Shown: in pieces, positions 1 through 13,400 of the stretch
Layout of the letters: every line of letters begins with the position of its first letter
Numbering within the stretch: position 1 is the stretch's first letter
Assembly: GCA_011947345.1 (NCBI GenBank)
Contig: JAAVTG010000666.1
Coordinates: 62,001-126,000 of the forward strand
Direction: 5' to 3'
Length of the DNA stretch: 64,000 nt
Source of the DNA: Phytophthora quininea
Lineage: Eukaryota; Oomycota; Peronosporomycetes; Peronosporales; Peronosporaceae
Translations under genes and position numbers: made by a program
The notes under the pieces: generated by a model
What the model saw: the letters and a program-made list of their open reading frames with translations, nothing else
The model's database searches: none
Told to the model about the DNA's origin: nothing

Positions 1-3000
1 GCTGGATATTGCACGGGACATCAGCAAGCGATTTCAGCCATGACATTCAGTCACGATGGCGAACTGCTTGCAACCACATCTTGGGACTCTACGTGTATGG
101 TTTGGAAAGTATCGTCTGGGGATAAAATGCAGCAGGTGTCACGTAAAACACCCAGTGATTCCAAAGAAGAGGTGTGCTTAGCTCTACTGTACGTTCTTCC
201 GGTTCACGAAGATGGAGGATCATGTACAGCGTTCACGGCGGACGACAAAATGTTGATCACTTGTGGCGATTGTACCATCAAATTGTGGAATGTATCGAAC
301 TCTTCGCCGGCAAAAATCGCTAATCAAAGAGAGGAAGGCGATGGCTCAAAGGAAGCCTCGTTTTTATTGTCAAAACTCCTGTTAGAGTGGCAAGAGGCGA
401 TTCCGTTCTCGTTCTCGATCGACAAGTCCATGAACCTTTTCGTGTTCGAGGAATCGATGGCAGAGCTGATCTCCAACAACGACTGGGTCCACGACCACGA
501 TGGCAATGAACCGATGTCACTGCTTGCACCTGCAAAAAGTGAAGATGAACGCAACGAAGCCATCGATATCCAGCTGTGCCTAGAAGGTATCATTGCTGAA
601 GTTGATTCAAGTCACGACGGTCTGGAGGAGCAGTATCCATTTACAACCAAAGACAACCAACAAGAGATTCAAAGCACTCGCGGAGTTCCTGGCAGCAATG
701 CGGATGTTGAAGCACTGTCATCAGCTGAAAGTCGTCGACTGAAATCGCAATTCCAAAGGATGAAGGTTTTTGATTTCGAGAGGCTCTTTACGCCGACCCT
801 GGCCCTAAACATCACGCATGATGACCACTGCAACCCCATTCCAGTTAAAACTGTGGACAGAAAACTTCACCGTGCAAACTCGGATGGACGGTTGCTTCGC
901 ACATTTCAAAACATTACCGAGGTAAGTGTTCTCTGGGTGAGGTATTCCAGCATCATATGCTCACTTTTTTATGCTATCAGGATGGAATGTTCTCTTCGCA
1001 CACGTCCACGATCACTGATTGTGCTGTGGCACAGGAACTCGACTTGGTTGTGACAGTATCTCTGGACAAATCACTCAGGTATTGGTCGCTGGAGAAGGGT
1101 GTCGTGTTGGAAACAGTGCGTGACGCGCATAATTCTCCTATCACTTGTTGTGCTCTTACATCGCCGAGAACTTGTGACCTAAACATGTTCGAGATGCTCC
1201 TGTCCACCGGTGGGTCGGACAATTTGGTTAAACTTTGGCGTCGAAACACTCCAGCTAAGGCCGAGTGTGTTGTCTGCCTTTCGGGACACTACGACGCCAT
1301 TACATCAGTCGCATTCGATCTGAACGGCGTCTTTCTGGTATCCTCAAGCGAAGACTCGACTGCGATTGTGTGGCGAGTTCGTCCGTCGAGTCCTCACCAG
1401 CCTGAAGTCCCCGTTTTGGACTCTGTCGAGCGTTTTTCGATTAGTATTTCTTGGACAGAGCCGCTGGCGAACGGCTCAAGAATCCTATACTATATCGTAC
1501 GCACTACGCAGATCAGCTCTTTTACTGGAGATGGTAGCGATATCAAGGCTGTTCCTGACACAGAAGTGCCCTCGAAGTATCTCTCGAAAACGATCGACAA
1601 ACTTCAACCAGGTGTGCAGTATACACTCCAGGTCGCTGCTGTGAACGAGGTGCGGAATTCTTGCGCGTATTTGCATCCTCTCAAATATTGACGAATGTGC
1701 TGTGCCTTTATTCCTCTCAGATTGGAGATAGCCCATTCAGCGTACCGACAGAAGCGATTGAGACGCTTGCGTTTACCCCTCGCGAGTCGATCGACCCGTG
1801 CAGCCTACAGAGCGTCAAGCGACACGAATTACCCTCTCTTGGATGGCGCCGTGCCCGAACGGAGCACCAATTCTGACGTATACTATTCGATGTCAACCGG
1901 AAAATAGTATGCTCGTCCCGCCACGAGAACTCACAATTCCAGTAGCGGATCTGCACGCGCAAGGCATATCATCAGCCTATCGAGATGTTCCGCGTCAACT
2001 GGCATCGATGAAGTCGGGACTTTCATTACTGACTGTAGATCAAGCAGGTGGTATTGCCATTAAAGCAGCCAAAAGGACCAGCAAGTACAAGGAGCCTAAG
2101 ATGGCAAGCCAAGCTCGCACTGGAGACTCACAGCTGCATCCCACCAGGCTGGCAGCGGCCAGTTTGGCGAGAGTCCCAGCTACGCTATCTTACACCGTCG
2201 ACGATCTCTGGCCTGGCGAAGTTTACCAGTTTGTTGTGGCGGCATCCAATCGATGTGGGACCGGAGAGTTCTCTCGTGTGAGCGAGTACGTCAAGATGGA
2301 TTGCATGGCACCCGATCAACCGCTGAAACCCATGGTTCTAAGAGTTGGCAAGAAGGAATTGGTCGTTCAGTGGGAAAAGCCTCGCTGCAATGGCAGTGAG
2401 ATACTCCAGTACTCGGTTCGGTGGCGACAAACAGTCGAAAACGGTGATCGCTTGGTTGAGCAGGAGGAAGTTTTGCTGTCACGATCAATTGTCGGGACCA
2501 AGTACACCATCAGTGGGTTAGAGCCCGGTAGTCCGGTGCAGGTGTGGGTCTCGGCCTCCAACCTAGTGGACAACAAGCTGCTCACCTCGCTGGAGTCTCC
2601 ACCTGCCGACGCTGTTTGTACTCTCTGTGACGTTCCTGACACCCCCGCAGCACCAACACTGTCGGAGCCGTCCGCACACACAATGACGATCTCTTGGATG
2701 CCGCCAAAGCGGAACGGACTTCCCATCGACTCTTACGAGATTGCTCTCTACTCTGAAGACACGCAGTTTGGGGTTCATGTCCGACAGATCTTTCGCGAGC
2801 TTGTACTAACCCCAGTCGAACTGCACCACGTTATCATGGATGCAACTGTAGCGTATGCCATGCGGCATCTCCGCGGCGGAACGTTTTACAGCGCTACTGT
2901 GAGCGCTCGCAATACGCTCGGACTCAGTGGAATCAGTTCCGCTTCGATACCAGTGCAGACCAAAGCCCCCACCGTCCCCGATTCCGTCGTTGACGCCCCT

Positions 3001-3458
3001 ATCATCTCTGATGTGACTCCTACTAGTGCGTTGGTGTCTTGGAAATTACCAGTTCACGACGGTGGCGCGGCATTGCAGAGTTTCCACGTTGAGTACTCCG
3101 TCCGATTGAATCGGAGTGATGCCCAGTCAAGTGACACAACGGAGAGCGGTGGCGACATCACAGTGTCGCGTGGGCTTCAGTTGAACGCGACGTTCCTCAA
3201 ACCTCATCGAGTGTATCGGTTCCGAGTGTCGTCCGAAAACCGAGTGGGTCGTGCCATCCCCAGCAGTTGGTCAGAGGAGTGCGCCACCCCAGTCTGGTGG
3301 AGTTTACCGTCACGAGATACTTCGCCCACCGCCCGGTCGAGGAGCACAGCGCCGCTCGATTTATTCAGAGAAGATATCGTGCTTGGAGGCAGAATGTGGT
3401 GATGCAAGCTCGGTACACGGCTGCGCTGGTGGAGGTCCTCCGTCACTGGCATTTTTGA
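1..3458 (+). CDS. WD40 - fibronectin type III - IQ motif protein, 5' truncated
   Basis: The reading frame is open from base 1, so the start lies outside the window. Exons are 1-921, 981-1649 and 1721 onward; introns 922-980 and 1650-1720 are GT-AG and keep phase 0. The first part has WD40 repeats (STGGSDNLVKLW, VSSSEDSTAIVW). From about 1390 follow about six fibronectin III domains, recognised by ITLSWMAPCPNGAPI, LVVQWEKPRCNGSEI and MTISWMPPKRNGLPI. The frame slips by one base between 1762 and 1797 and again near 3270-3300. After the second slip the protein ends with an IQ calmodulin-binding motif (FIQRRYRAWRQNV) and stops at 3458; without it the frame stops at 3402. Such beta-propeller plus FN3 proteins are usually scaffolds; the partner is unknown. 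The IQ ending is inferred from its fit to the motif. Confidence 0.75.
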
Positions 3459-3896
3459 TAGGCATTTATTTTCAACACCGGAATAGTTTATCGTCACCAA
3501 TTGGGGAACAAGTAAAATATCCGTCGAGCTCGAGACGCCCAGGAAGCGCCAACCTGGCGTCGGCTGCTCCACAACCGTCCATGCAGGCTGCAGCGACCTT
3601 TACAGGTTGCAAAAGACATTCTTGCACCCGGATCCCGCAACGCCATCGGCCCTTCAGCGATATCTTCCCAAAGATCGCTAACTAGCATTTCAACGATGCT
3701 TATCAACTTTGATGCCAATCAAGCGGTGCTTATCAAAATCTTGTCGACCTTTCACCTGGCGTGAGATCCCTCGAAACGAAATCCTTCACGGGTCCCAGTC
3801 GAGCACTCTCATTCTCCAATTCGCCACCGAGTGTCCAAGTTTCAAAGTTCTTCGCCGGAACCAATCCAAGTCCGCCACCGGACCAAACGTCTAAAC
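3459..3896. other. Intergenic region before surface protein A
   Basis: No gene is recognised. The stretch holds the 3' flank of the WD40/FN3 gene and the promoter of surface protein A. Confidence 0.6.
3809..3822 (+). promoter_or_regulatory. Oomycete Inr+FPR core promoter of surface protein A
   Basis: TCATTCTCCAATTC fits the oomycete initiator plus flanking promoter region pattern (YCATTYYNCAWTTT) at all but the last base. It lies 75 bp before the ATG at 3897, the usual spacing. Confidence 0.6.
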
Positions 3897-6800
3897 ATGA
3901 AGCTTGTTCATGCGGTCGGCGCGTCGCTGACGCTGCTGCAGACGCTCGCAGTGCTGCCCATAGTGTTCGGCAGCGGCATGCTCGTCGACTTTGTCGACAA
4001 CCCGGCGACGGACTGGACCGCTTTGCTTGCGTCCGAGTCGCTCGTGAACGGCGTGCAGCTGCTGGCCATGGACGGCGAGGACGACGGGAGCAGTCAAGGA
4101 CAGACCGACGACCCGTCGTCTCTCGTCGTGGCGCAGCTACGTCAGCCAGGAGACTCTAACGTGTTCGACCAGGTCTTCCCCGCCGCGACCACGGCGGCCC
4201 CAACAAACACAACAGCCCCATCCATGTTGGCGTCGGATTTGGAAGCGGCGGAGTTGCTCACCGACTCGACGGAAACTTCGCTGCGGAAACGCCTCAATAT
4301 CACGGAGAGGAAGCTGCTGTCAGTGACAGACATCACCACGTGTTCATCCACTAGCCCCACGGCAACCGGCTCGGTCAACGTGTTGATCACGTTGTCGTCG
4401 TGTTATTCCGGCTACGGCCAGTCGTTGGTGGACAATTGGATTGAGGGCCTCAAGAAGCAGAACCCACTCTACTTCAAGGGCGACGCCATGAATTCCATTA
4501 ACTACGTCAAGAAGCTCATTGACGACGGTTGCAACTGCCCGCTGGCGGCGGATACAAAGTTCGACTCCGCCGACACTACGGTCTACGCCGCCGTGATCAG
4601 CATCACGGTCTACCAAAAGGCGGCGACGACGGTCGAAAACTTCGTGAGCGCCAAGAAGATCCCGGTGCATCTCAAGTACGTGTACTACCACTACCCGGAC
4701 CTGGTCACTGCTATCGGCGGCTACAACCCGATCCGCTTCTACAACGCTAACGGGAAATGCTTCATGGACACCATCGACCCCTTCACGGTCTCGCGTGCCG
4801 TCCACTGCAGCAAACTACCAGGTGGCGTCCCGACCTCCTACGTCGACGCAAATGGCGTACGCCAGTGCGTTTGCGGCTGTGCAGAGAATTATGCAATCCA
4901 GAACGGCGTCTGCACTGCAGTGGTGGACACGGCTTGTCAATGTCCATGGGAGAAGGCTGGTGACGGCGGCTACAAGTTCGAGGTGACGGACCAGGAGTCG
5001 CTGTACAAGTCCGCCTCAGGCGCATGCGTCATCAAGAACCTCTCCCCGGGCGTCATCCCGGTACCAATTCCTCGGGATAACTACGTCGACCACATCCGCA
5101 CCAACGATGGCGATCTCACGAGCCCGCTGACGGCTACGTCTCCTCAGATCGACCTGACCAAGCAGAAGGCGAGCGTGTCGGTCAAGCAGGGCACCAATCC
5201 TGCCAGCACTGAAGTAGGCGACACAAACCCTACGACGGTCTCGTTCACGTGGAAGGACTTCCAAAGCGCCAGTCCTACCAAGCTCAGCAACCTCGAGTTC
5301 AACTTCGTCGGCAAGTACAACATCGGCCTCCTTGCCAGAGACTACAATACCGACACTGCCACGTGCAGCGGCTGTCTCGCTATCGTTGATTCCCGTCGCC
5401 CCATCCCGAGTCCGAGCTACCAGTGCCCGACAAGCGTCGGCAGCGTGACGACTGAGCTGACGGCCACCAACATCCAAAGCGCTCAGACCACCCTCAATGC
5501 CGTCGGGCTGTACAAGGACAAAGCGCTCAACGATCCGTGCAGTCCCAACGTCCGCTGCGATGACGACTTGCTCAAGCTCAAGAAGTTCTGCGAGACGGGC
5601 TACGAAACCCCACTAACGAGTCTCAGTGGCGCCTCGACCTTCTTTGACAAGACCGCCGTAAAATCCGACCTCATCGACCGACTCAAGATTAGCCCTTTCG
5701 ACAGCACCGCCAAGCGCGCAGCATCAGTCACGGATGTGTGCACTCGCTGCGCGTACGAATCCACCAAGCTACGCGAATGGTGGACCCCGTACTCGTGCAG
5801 CCCCACGGCAGCGTCTCCGGTTGTGTCCCAGTGCGATGGCATCGAAAGTACCCGATGTACTGTCGAGCAGTGCGTTCAAGTCAACGGCAAGTCCATCGCC
5901 TCGTCGATTGCGACGCTTACGGATACTGTGAAGGCCAACTCCAAGAATGTCGTCAAGAATCTCAACAACGACGCCAGCACGAGCGACGACGCCCTCAAGG
6001 CCAAATACAGTTTAGATACCTCGGTTCACGTCGCGCTGGAATGCAGCGAGTTCCCAACTGTATCCGCTTACCAGCTTCTCGCCACTGACGGCGACGACCA
6101 AATCGACAGAAGCACGGAGACGTGCTCGTACACTTCCAAAATCGTGGACTTGATCAATATCGCATCAACCACCGCGTCCTCTTCCAGCGACGCGCTCTTG
6201 TCCACCTCCGAGATCCAGAGCTTCGTGTCATGGCGCTACAACATAGACTCGGGCAACTGGAAGGCGTGGAGCGCAACTGCCCAGGAGACGTTCGCCAAGG
6301 CATCCAGCACCATCACCGTGGAGGCTTGGACGCAGTGCGGAATTGTAGCGACGTTCACGTTCAAGGTTGAGCTGCACCTGAACAATATCATCCACGTGTG
6401 CGACTACTTCGAGAGCATGTGGTACCAGTCCACGGTGGCCCCGCAGTTCATCGCGTCGCAGCAGTTCTGCCTCTTCCCCAGAGCGATTTCGCCGAGATCA
6501 CGTTTGACTACCACCCCAACATCGGCATTGATTTCGACACCGACAAGTTCCAGCTGAGCGTAGCCGACATTGCGTGTTCCATCAACTATGACGGCGTGGA
6601 CGGTGTCGCCATCGTGGGCCCCGACGACTACAAGAAGTCGTTCGAGATCGTCAAGCAGTTCTCCGTGAACGGGTTGAGCTCCCCCACCAAGGAAAGACCC
6701 TCTTCACCACCACGTGCAAGTTCACGTACTCGCGCAAGACGGACAACAAGCAGGTCTTCCAGACGTGCAACCAAAAGTTCATCCTTAAGGACTGCGATAT

Positions 6801-7272
6801 CCCCGTGTTCAACAAGCCGTGCGAGCTCGATGGCAAGTGCGACTTTAACAAGTGCGCGTTGAAGTCTGTGGCGAAACCAGATCTGTACCAGGCCTGCGGT
6901 GGGAATCGCATCGCGCCGAATTCCGCGGGCAAGACGGCCCTGACGACGACCGACAGCACGTGCTGCGACTCGTGCGATACCCAGTACTATTCGACGCAGT
7001 GTGTGTCGGTCAACAACTTCCCAGCCTCCGCGGCGTCTCCGCTTGCTCCAGTGAAGCGTTGCGAGGCAGTTGCCAAGACCACGACGACCACGACAACAGG
7101 AAATTATCTGGCGCTGGAGGGCACCACCGTCGCGGGGAAGAGCGTCCCAACGATTGCGACCGCCTTGCTTGCTGCAAGTGCCATGGTGGCTCTAGTTGCG
7201 CTGGTGGTGGTGAAGCGACGTCAACCAAAGGTGAAGATGGAGGACGACGTGTACTACCCATTGATGAACTAG
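3897..7272 (+). CDS. Large secreted, membrane-anchored surface protein A (family of five in this window)
   Basis: About 1,125 residues if two one-base slips are read through. The ATG at 3897 begins a signal peptide (MKLVHAVGASLTLLQTLAVL). A private N-terminal half follows, then the shared ectodomain: IPVPIPRDNYV near 5060, a CSGCLAIVD block, FVSWRYNIDSGNWKAW, VEAWTQCG and a Cys-rich block (CCDSC) near 6960. One C-terminal membrane span (IATALLAASAMVALVALVVV) precedes a 20-residue tail ending DDVYYPLMN. The frame slips near 6476-6480 (CCCC where one more C restores it) and near 6680-6705. The gene is tail to tail with B, 167 bp apart. I do not recognise a named family; a cell-surface or vesicle glycoprotein role is inferred from topology. 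Confidence 0.75.
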
Positions 7273-7439
7273 ACGCTACTAGTCGTCGATGTCGGATACG
7301 TTTTTCATGTTAGGCTGCATTTATCATTGACACCATAGCTAGTTCAAGTGGGAGTGGCTAATACTACTCATGCAAGCAACTACAACAAGCATAAGCAAAT
7401 ACAAACAGTTTTCCACAACTCTGTAGCGATGTGCTATGG

Positions 7440-10400
7440 TCACTCCAGTAGCGCGTAGTAGATGTCACTTTCGTCCTTGCTCCACTTGGCGGCTCGGTGT
7501 TTAGCGACGATCGTCGCCACAACGGCAATCATGGCACCAGCCACAAGCAGAGCCGCCTTGGTGAGGTACGGACTCTGTTGCTCCGCTTCTTCCTCGGCGA
7601 GCTGCAGATTGGACTTATTCGCAGACAGAGCAAGTTGCGGCGGGTCCACTGGCACGTCTGTACTCCTTCGCCGGCCGGTTGGTCTTCGACGAGGTTCTCG
7701 CACGAAAGCGGCGTCGAGCATTCGCTGCAGCACTTGCCTGTCAGTGTCTTCAGTTTGGTCTCTCCGCCAGTTCTATCACTCGCAAACTCAAACACTTTTC
7801 CGCCGCAGGCTCCGTTCGGGCCTGGGGAAGCGGACGAATACGGACACTCGTTTGGTTTGCAGATTTCGTCGTCGCCGTTTTGCACGAGATCAACTGGGTC
7901 GCAGTCTGTAATCGAGAACGTGTGCGGGCATGTGTGGGTCTCGGTGGTTCCAGCGTCAAAATGAGAGAACGTGAAGTCACACGTCAGCTGCACTGCCGTG
8001 TTTTCCGAGGTCACTGGGTCATCGACCAGCTCCACAGCAAACGAGTCGGAAATCACGATCCGGTTGTCGCCATTGGTAGCCCACGAAACTCCAAGGTCGG
8101 CTGAGGTCACAGAGGCGATCGACGCACTTTCGTCGGCCACCGTGATGTAGCACTTTACGTCGGTATAGCGACCTTGCACCGAGTTGGCGTCGTGGGTCAC
8201 GCCGACCTGGTTGTCGTAGTTGAATGCCAGCACAGCGAAGTCGGTCTTAGGATACGTGCAGATGTGGATGTCGATGGTTTCTGGCTTAGTTGGGATGTAG
8301 CTCAGCATGGAGACGAACGATCCGCACACGTCATGCGAGCTGTGAGGGTGCAAGATAACGGTGAACGCCTCCACAAACGAACGTCCGCAAGGCGTCCAAG
8401 CTTCCACTAGCACGCTGGTTTCTGCCTCACTGAAAGAGAGCTGGTCGTCGTCGTTCCATTCCTGCCATTCCTCCACACCGACAGTGTACCGCCAGTAGAC
8501 GAAATCATTGACGTCGTACGAACTCGGAACTTCGGACGCCCAGCCGGTAGTGCGGGAGAACAGCTCGCTGAGCCTTGGTTGGTACTTACAATTGTCGGTC
8601 CCGTCAAACGAAGTGCACACGATCGTGTTGTGAATCGTGTGAGCATCAAGCTCCACGGTCTCCGGCAGTCCACCCACAACAATAGCTGACTTCAATTGGG
8701 ACGCCTCTGACACGGTTGCACTAGCTGACACTAACGTCGTCGACGGGACTCGTAAGCAGTGGTCGAATGTACACGTATCGCTTCCTTGAGTGATCAGAGG
8801 CGCATCCGTTGGGTCAACGTCGCATGTGTAGTCATAAGCATGCTCCTTCAGCGTTGTGGACTTTGAGCAGCACCGCGTGCACTGAAGCAAACCCAATCCA
8901 ACTTCGGACAGAGTTGGCAACTTCGACACTGCGCTAATTGCACCGTCAAGTAAATCGGTTAGGATGTCATCACCAAAGCACAGGTCATCAAATGAGGCCA
9001 GAGGCGTTGGGACGTCCGAGAAGAAGTCTTTCGTCAGCACAGCGGATTGATCGTCGCATCGGTCCTTCGGGTCGCTTGGTGCGTTGTTTTGAACGTTAGC
9101 ATCGGCATAGAAGGATCGGAACTGACCCTCCCTCGACTGTGCTTCGCCTAAAGTGTCTGCTGAGAAGAGGGGATCTCTTCTTGCACAGTAGCGGACTGAC
9201 ACGGAGTGAGAGCTGAAGGTGGGTAGTCATCTACAACAGCGACGCAGCTGCTACACTGGGAGATGTGACGGTAGTCTGTGGCTGACAACGATAAATCGTA
9301 CACGCCAAATGAATTGAACGTGACCTCGTTCTCGAACGTGTCAGAGCTGACTTCGTAGTTCTTCCAGGTGGACTTGTGAATATCGGAAGTAATTCCACCG
9401 TGCTTCTTCGACGTGATGGAGATGACTGGGTTATCCTCGGTGGCGTCGAACTTGTTAACACGCATGTTGCCCACGTAGTTATCTTCCGGGATCGGTGGGA
9501 GAGCGAGCAATCCTCCACCAATTTCAACACGTTCTTACCAGAGCTCCACGAGCACTTTCCGTTGGCAGCTACCACCGACTCCCAGTGGCAAATCTTGACA
9601 CACAACTCGCCCTGCACAGAATAACCTTCAGGGCAGTTTTTCACACAAGTATCACCATCCGCCGAATAGCCCGCCGGACAGTCCTTCACGCACGAGTCAC
9701 CATCCGCCGAATAGCCCGCCGGACAATCCTTCACGCAGTCGTCCCCGTTGGGAGAATAGCCCGCTGAGCAGTCCTTCACACACGTTTCCCCACCGCCGTG
9801 TAGCCGAGCGGACAGCTCTTCACGCAGTAGTCGCCAACGGCGTAGTGATCCGCCGGACAGTCCTTCACACACGAGTCGCCATCAGCCGAGTAGCCTGCCG
9901 GACACTCTTTCAAGCACGAGTCGCCGGCGGCGTAGTAGCCTTCGGGACACGACTTCACACACGAATCGTCGGCAGCGTAGTAGCCCGCAGGGCAATCCTT
10001 CACGCAGTTGTCGCCGTCTGCAGAATACCCTGCCGGGCAGTCCTTCACGCACGCATCGTCGACTGCCGAATAGCCCTCGGGACAACTCTTCACACAGGTA
10101 TCGCCCACAGGGTAATATCCGGCGGCACAATCCTTCACGCAGTCGTCGCCGCTCGGCGAATAGCCCGCGGAGCAATCCTTCACGCACGTGTCATCGACAG
10201 GAGAGTAGCCGAGCGGGCAGATCTTCACGCAGTAGTCCCCGGCCGGGAAGTAGCCCCCGGGCAGTCCTTCACACACGAGTCACCATCCGCCGAATAGCCC
10301 GCCGGACAGTCCTTCACGCACGAGTCACCATCCGCCGAATAGCCCGCCGGACAGTCCTTCACGCACGAGTCACCATCCGCCGAATAGCCCGCCGGACAAT

Positions 10401-13400
10401 CCTTCACGCAGTCGTCCCCGTTGGGAGAATAGCCCGCTGAGCAGTCCTTCACACACGTTTCCCCCACCGCCGTGTAGCCGAGCGGACAGCTCTTCACGCA
10501 GTAGTCGCCAACGGCGTAGTGATCCGCCGGACAGTCCTTCACACACGAGTCGCCATCAGCCGAGTAGCCTGCCGGACACTCTTTCAAGCACGAGTCGCCG
10601 GCGGCGTAGTAGCCTTCGGGACACGACTTCACACACGAATCGTCGGCAGCGTAGTAGCCCGCAGGGCAATCCTTCACGCAGTTGTCGCCGTCTGCAGAAT
10701 ACCCTGCCGGGCAGTCCTTCACGCACGCATCGTCGACTGCCGAATAGCCCTCGGGACAACTCTTCACACAGGTATCGCCCACAGGGTAATATCCGGCGGC
10801 ACAATCCTTCACGCAGTCGTCGCCGCTCGGCGAATAGCCCGCGGAGCAATCCTTCACGCACGTGTCATCGACAGGAGAGTAGCCGAGCGGGCAGATCTTC
10901 ACGCAGTAGTCCCCGGCCGGGAAGTAGCCCCCGGGCAGTCCTTCACACACGAGTCACCATCCGCCGAATAGCCCGCCGGACAGTCCTTCACGCACGAGTC
11001 ACCATCCGCCGAATAGCCCGCTGAGCAGTCCTTCACACACGTTTCCCCCACCGCCGTGTAGCCGAGCGGACAGCTCTTCACGCAGTAGTCGCCAACGGCG
11101 TAGTGATCCGCCGGACAGTCCTTCACACACGAGTCGCCATCAGCCGAGTAGCCTGCCGGACACTCTTTCAAGCACGAGTCGCCGGCGGCGTAGTAGCCTT
11201 CGGGACACGACTTCACACACGAATCGTCGGCAGCGTAGTAGCCCGCAGGGCAATCCTTCACGCAGTTGTCGCCGTCTGCAGAATACCCTGCCGGGCAGTC
11301 CTTCACGCACGCATCGTCGACTGCCGAATAGCCCTCGGGACAACTCTTCACACAGGTATCGCCCACAGGGTAATATCCGGCGGCACAATCCTTCACGCAG
11401 TCGTCGCCGCTCGGCGAATAGCCCGCGGAGCAATCCTTCACGCACGTGTCATCGACAGGAGAGTAGCCGAGCGGGCAGATCTTCACGCAGTAGTCCCCGG
11501 CCGGGAAGTAGCCCCCGGGCAGTCCTTCACACACGAGTCACCATCCGCCGAATAGCCCGCCGGACAGTCCTTCACGCACGAGTCACCATCCGCCGAATAG
11601 CCCGCCGGACAATCCTTCACGCAGTCGTCCCCGTTGGGAGAATAGCCCGCTGAGCAGTCCTTCACACACGTTTCCCCACCGCCGTGTAGCCGAGCGGACA
11701 GCTCTTCACGCAGTAGTCGCCAACGGCGTAGTGATCCGCCGGACAGTCCTTCACACACGAGTCGCCATCAGCCGAGTAGCCTGCCGGACACTCTTTCAAG
11801 CACGAGTCGCCGGCGGCGTAGTAGCCTTCGGGACACGACTTCACACACGAATCGTCGGCAGCGTAGTAGCCCGCAGGGCAATCCTTCACGCAGTTGTCGC
11901 CGTCTGCAGAATACCCTGCCGGGCAGTCCTTCACGCACGCATCGTCGACTGCCGAATAGCCCTCGGGACAACTCTTCACACAGGTATCGCCCACAGGGTA
12001 ATATCCGGCGGCACAATCCTTCACGCAGTCGTCGCCGCTCGGCGAATAGCCCGCGGAGCAATCCTTCACGCACGTGTCATCGACAGGAGAGTAGCCGAGC
12101 GGGCAGATCTTCACGCAGTAGTCCCCGGCCGGGAAGTAGCCCCCGGGCAGTCCTTCACACACGAGTCACCATCCGCCGAATAGCCCGCCGGACAGTCCTT
12201 CACGCACGAGTCACCATCCGCCGAATAGCCCGCCGGACAGTCCTTCACGCACGAGTCACCATCCGCCGAATAGCCCGCCGGACAATCCTTCACGCAGTCG
12301 TCCCCGTTGGGAGAATAGCCCGCTGAGCAGTCCTTCACACACGTTTCCCCCACCGCCGTGTAGCCGAGCGGACAGCTCTTCACGCAGTAGTCGCCAACGG
12401 CGTAGTGATCCGCCGGACAGTCCTTCACACACGAGTCGCCATCAGCCGAGTAGCCTGCCGGACACTCTTTCAAGCACGAGTCGCCGGCGGCGTAGTAGCC
12501 TTCGGGACACGACTTCACACACGAATCGTCGGCAGCGTAGTAGCCCGCAGGGCAATCCTTCACGCAGTTGTCGCCGTCTGCAGAATACCCTGCCGGGCAG
12601 TCCTTCACGCACGCATCGTCGACTGCCGAATAGCCCTCGGGACAACTCTTCACACAGGTATCGCCCACAGGGTAATATCCGGCGGCACAATCCTTCACGC
12701 AGTCGTCGCCGCTCGGCGAATAGCCCGCGGAGCAATCCTTCACGCACGTGTCATCAACAGGAGAGTAGCCGAGCGGGCAGATCTTCACGCAGTAGTCCCC
12801 GGCCGGGAAGTAGCCCCCGGGCAGTCCTTCACACGAGTCACCATCCGCCGAATAGCCCGCCGGACAGTCCTTTACGCACGAGTCTCCGTTGGGAGAGTAG
12901 CCCGCGGGGCAGTTCTTCACACACGAGTCTCCGTTGGGTGAGTAGCCCGCCGGGCAGTCCTTGACGCACACATCCCCGTTCGGCGTGTAGCCCGCGGGGC
13001 AGTTCTTCACACACGAGTCTCCGTTGGGGAGTAGCCTGCCGGACAGTTTCTAACACAAGCATCGCCGTCTGCAGAATACCCTGCCGGGCAGTCCTTCATA
13101 CACGAGTCTTCACCGTTGGCAGAGTATCCGTCGGGGCAGATCTTCACGCAGTAATCGCCGTCAGTGCTGTAGCCGTCTGGGCAAACTCTCTCACACGACC
13201 CGTACCGGAGCTCGTAGCCTTCCGGGCACGACTTAATACATTTGTTGCCTTGTGGGCTGAATCCCGCGGGGCATTTTTGATGCACGTATCGCCCTGTGCC
13301 TCGTAGCCGGCCCGACAGTTCTTCACGCAGGTGCCTTGGACCTTGCTGTAACCTGATGGGCAACCCGTTCTCACCGTCCGCGTGACGACGCCCTCCCTTC

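Noticed and set aside
1660..1797. A tiny intron (about 33 bp, 1771-1803) to explain the frame change in the FN3 region
   Set aside because: Too short for splicing here, where introns are about 50-75 bp; a one-base gap is simpler.
9845..12941. Repeated 150-residue open frames on the plus strand across the array (Arg/Val/Ala-rich)
   Set aside because: They are antisense shadows of the 45-bp cysteine modules, repeated with the same period; composition and lack of domain argue against coding.
9560..13370. CRISPR-like array
   Set aside because: Repeats are contiguous, coding and without unique spacers; the genome is eukaryotic.
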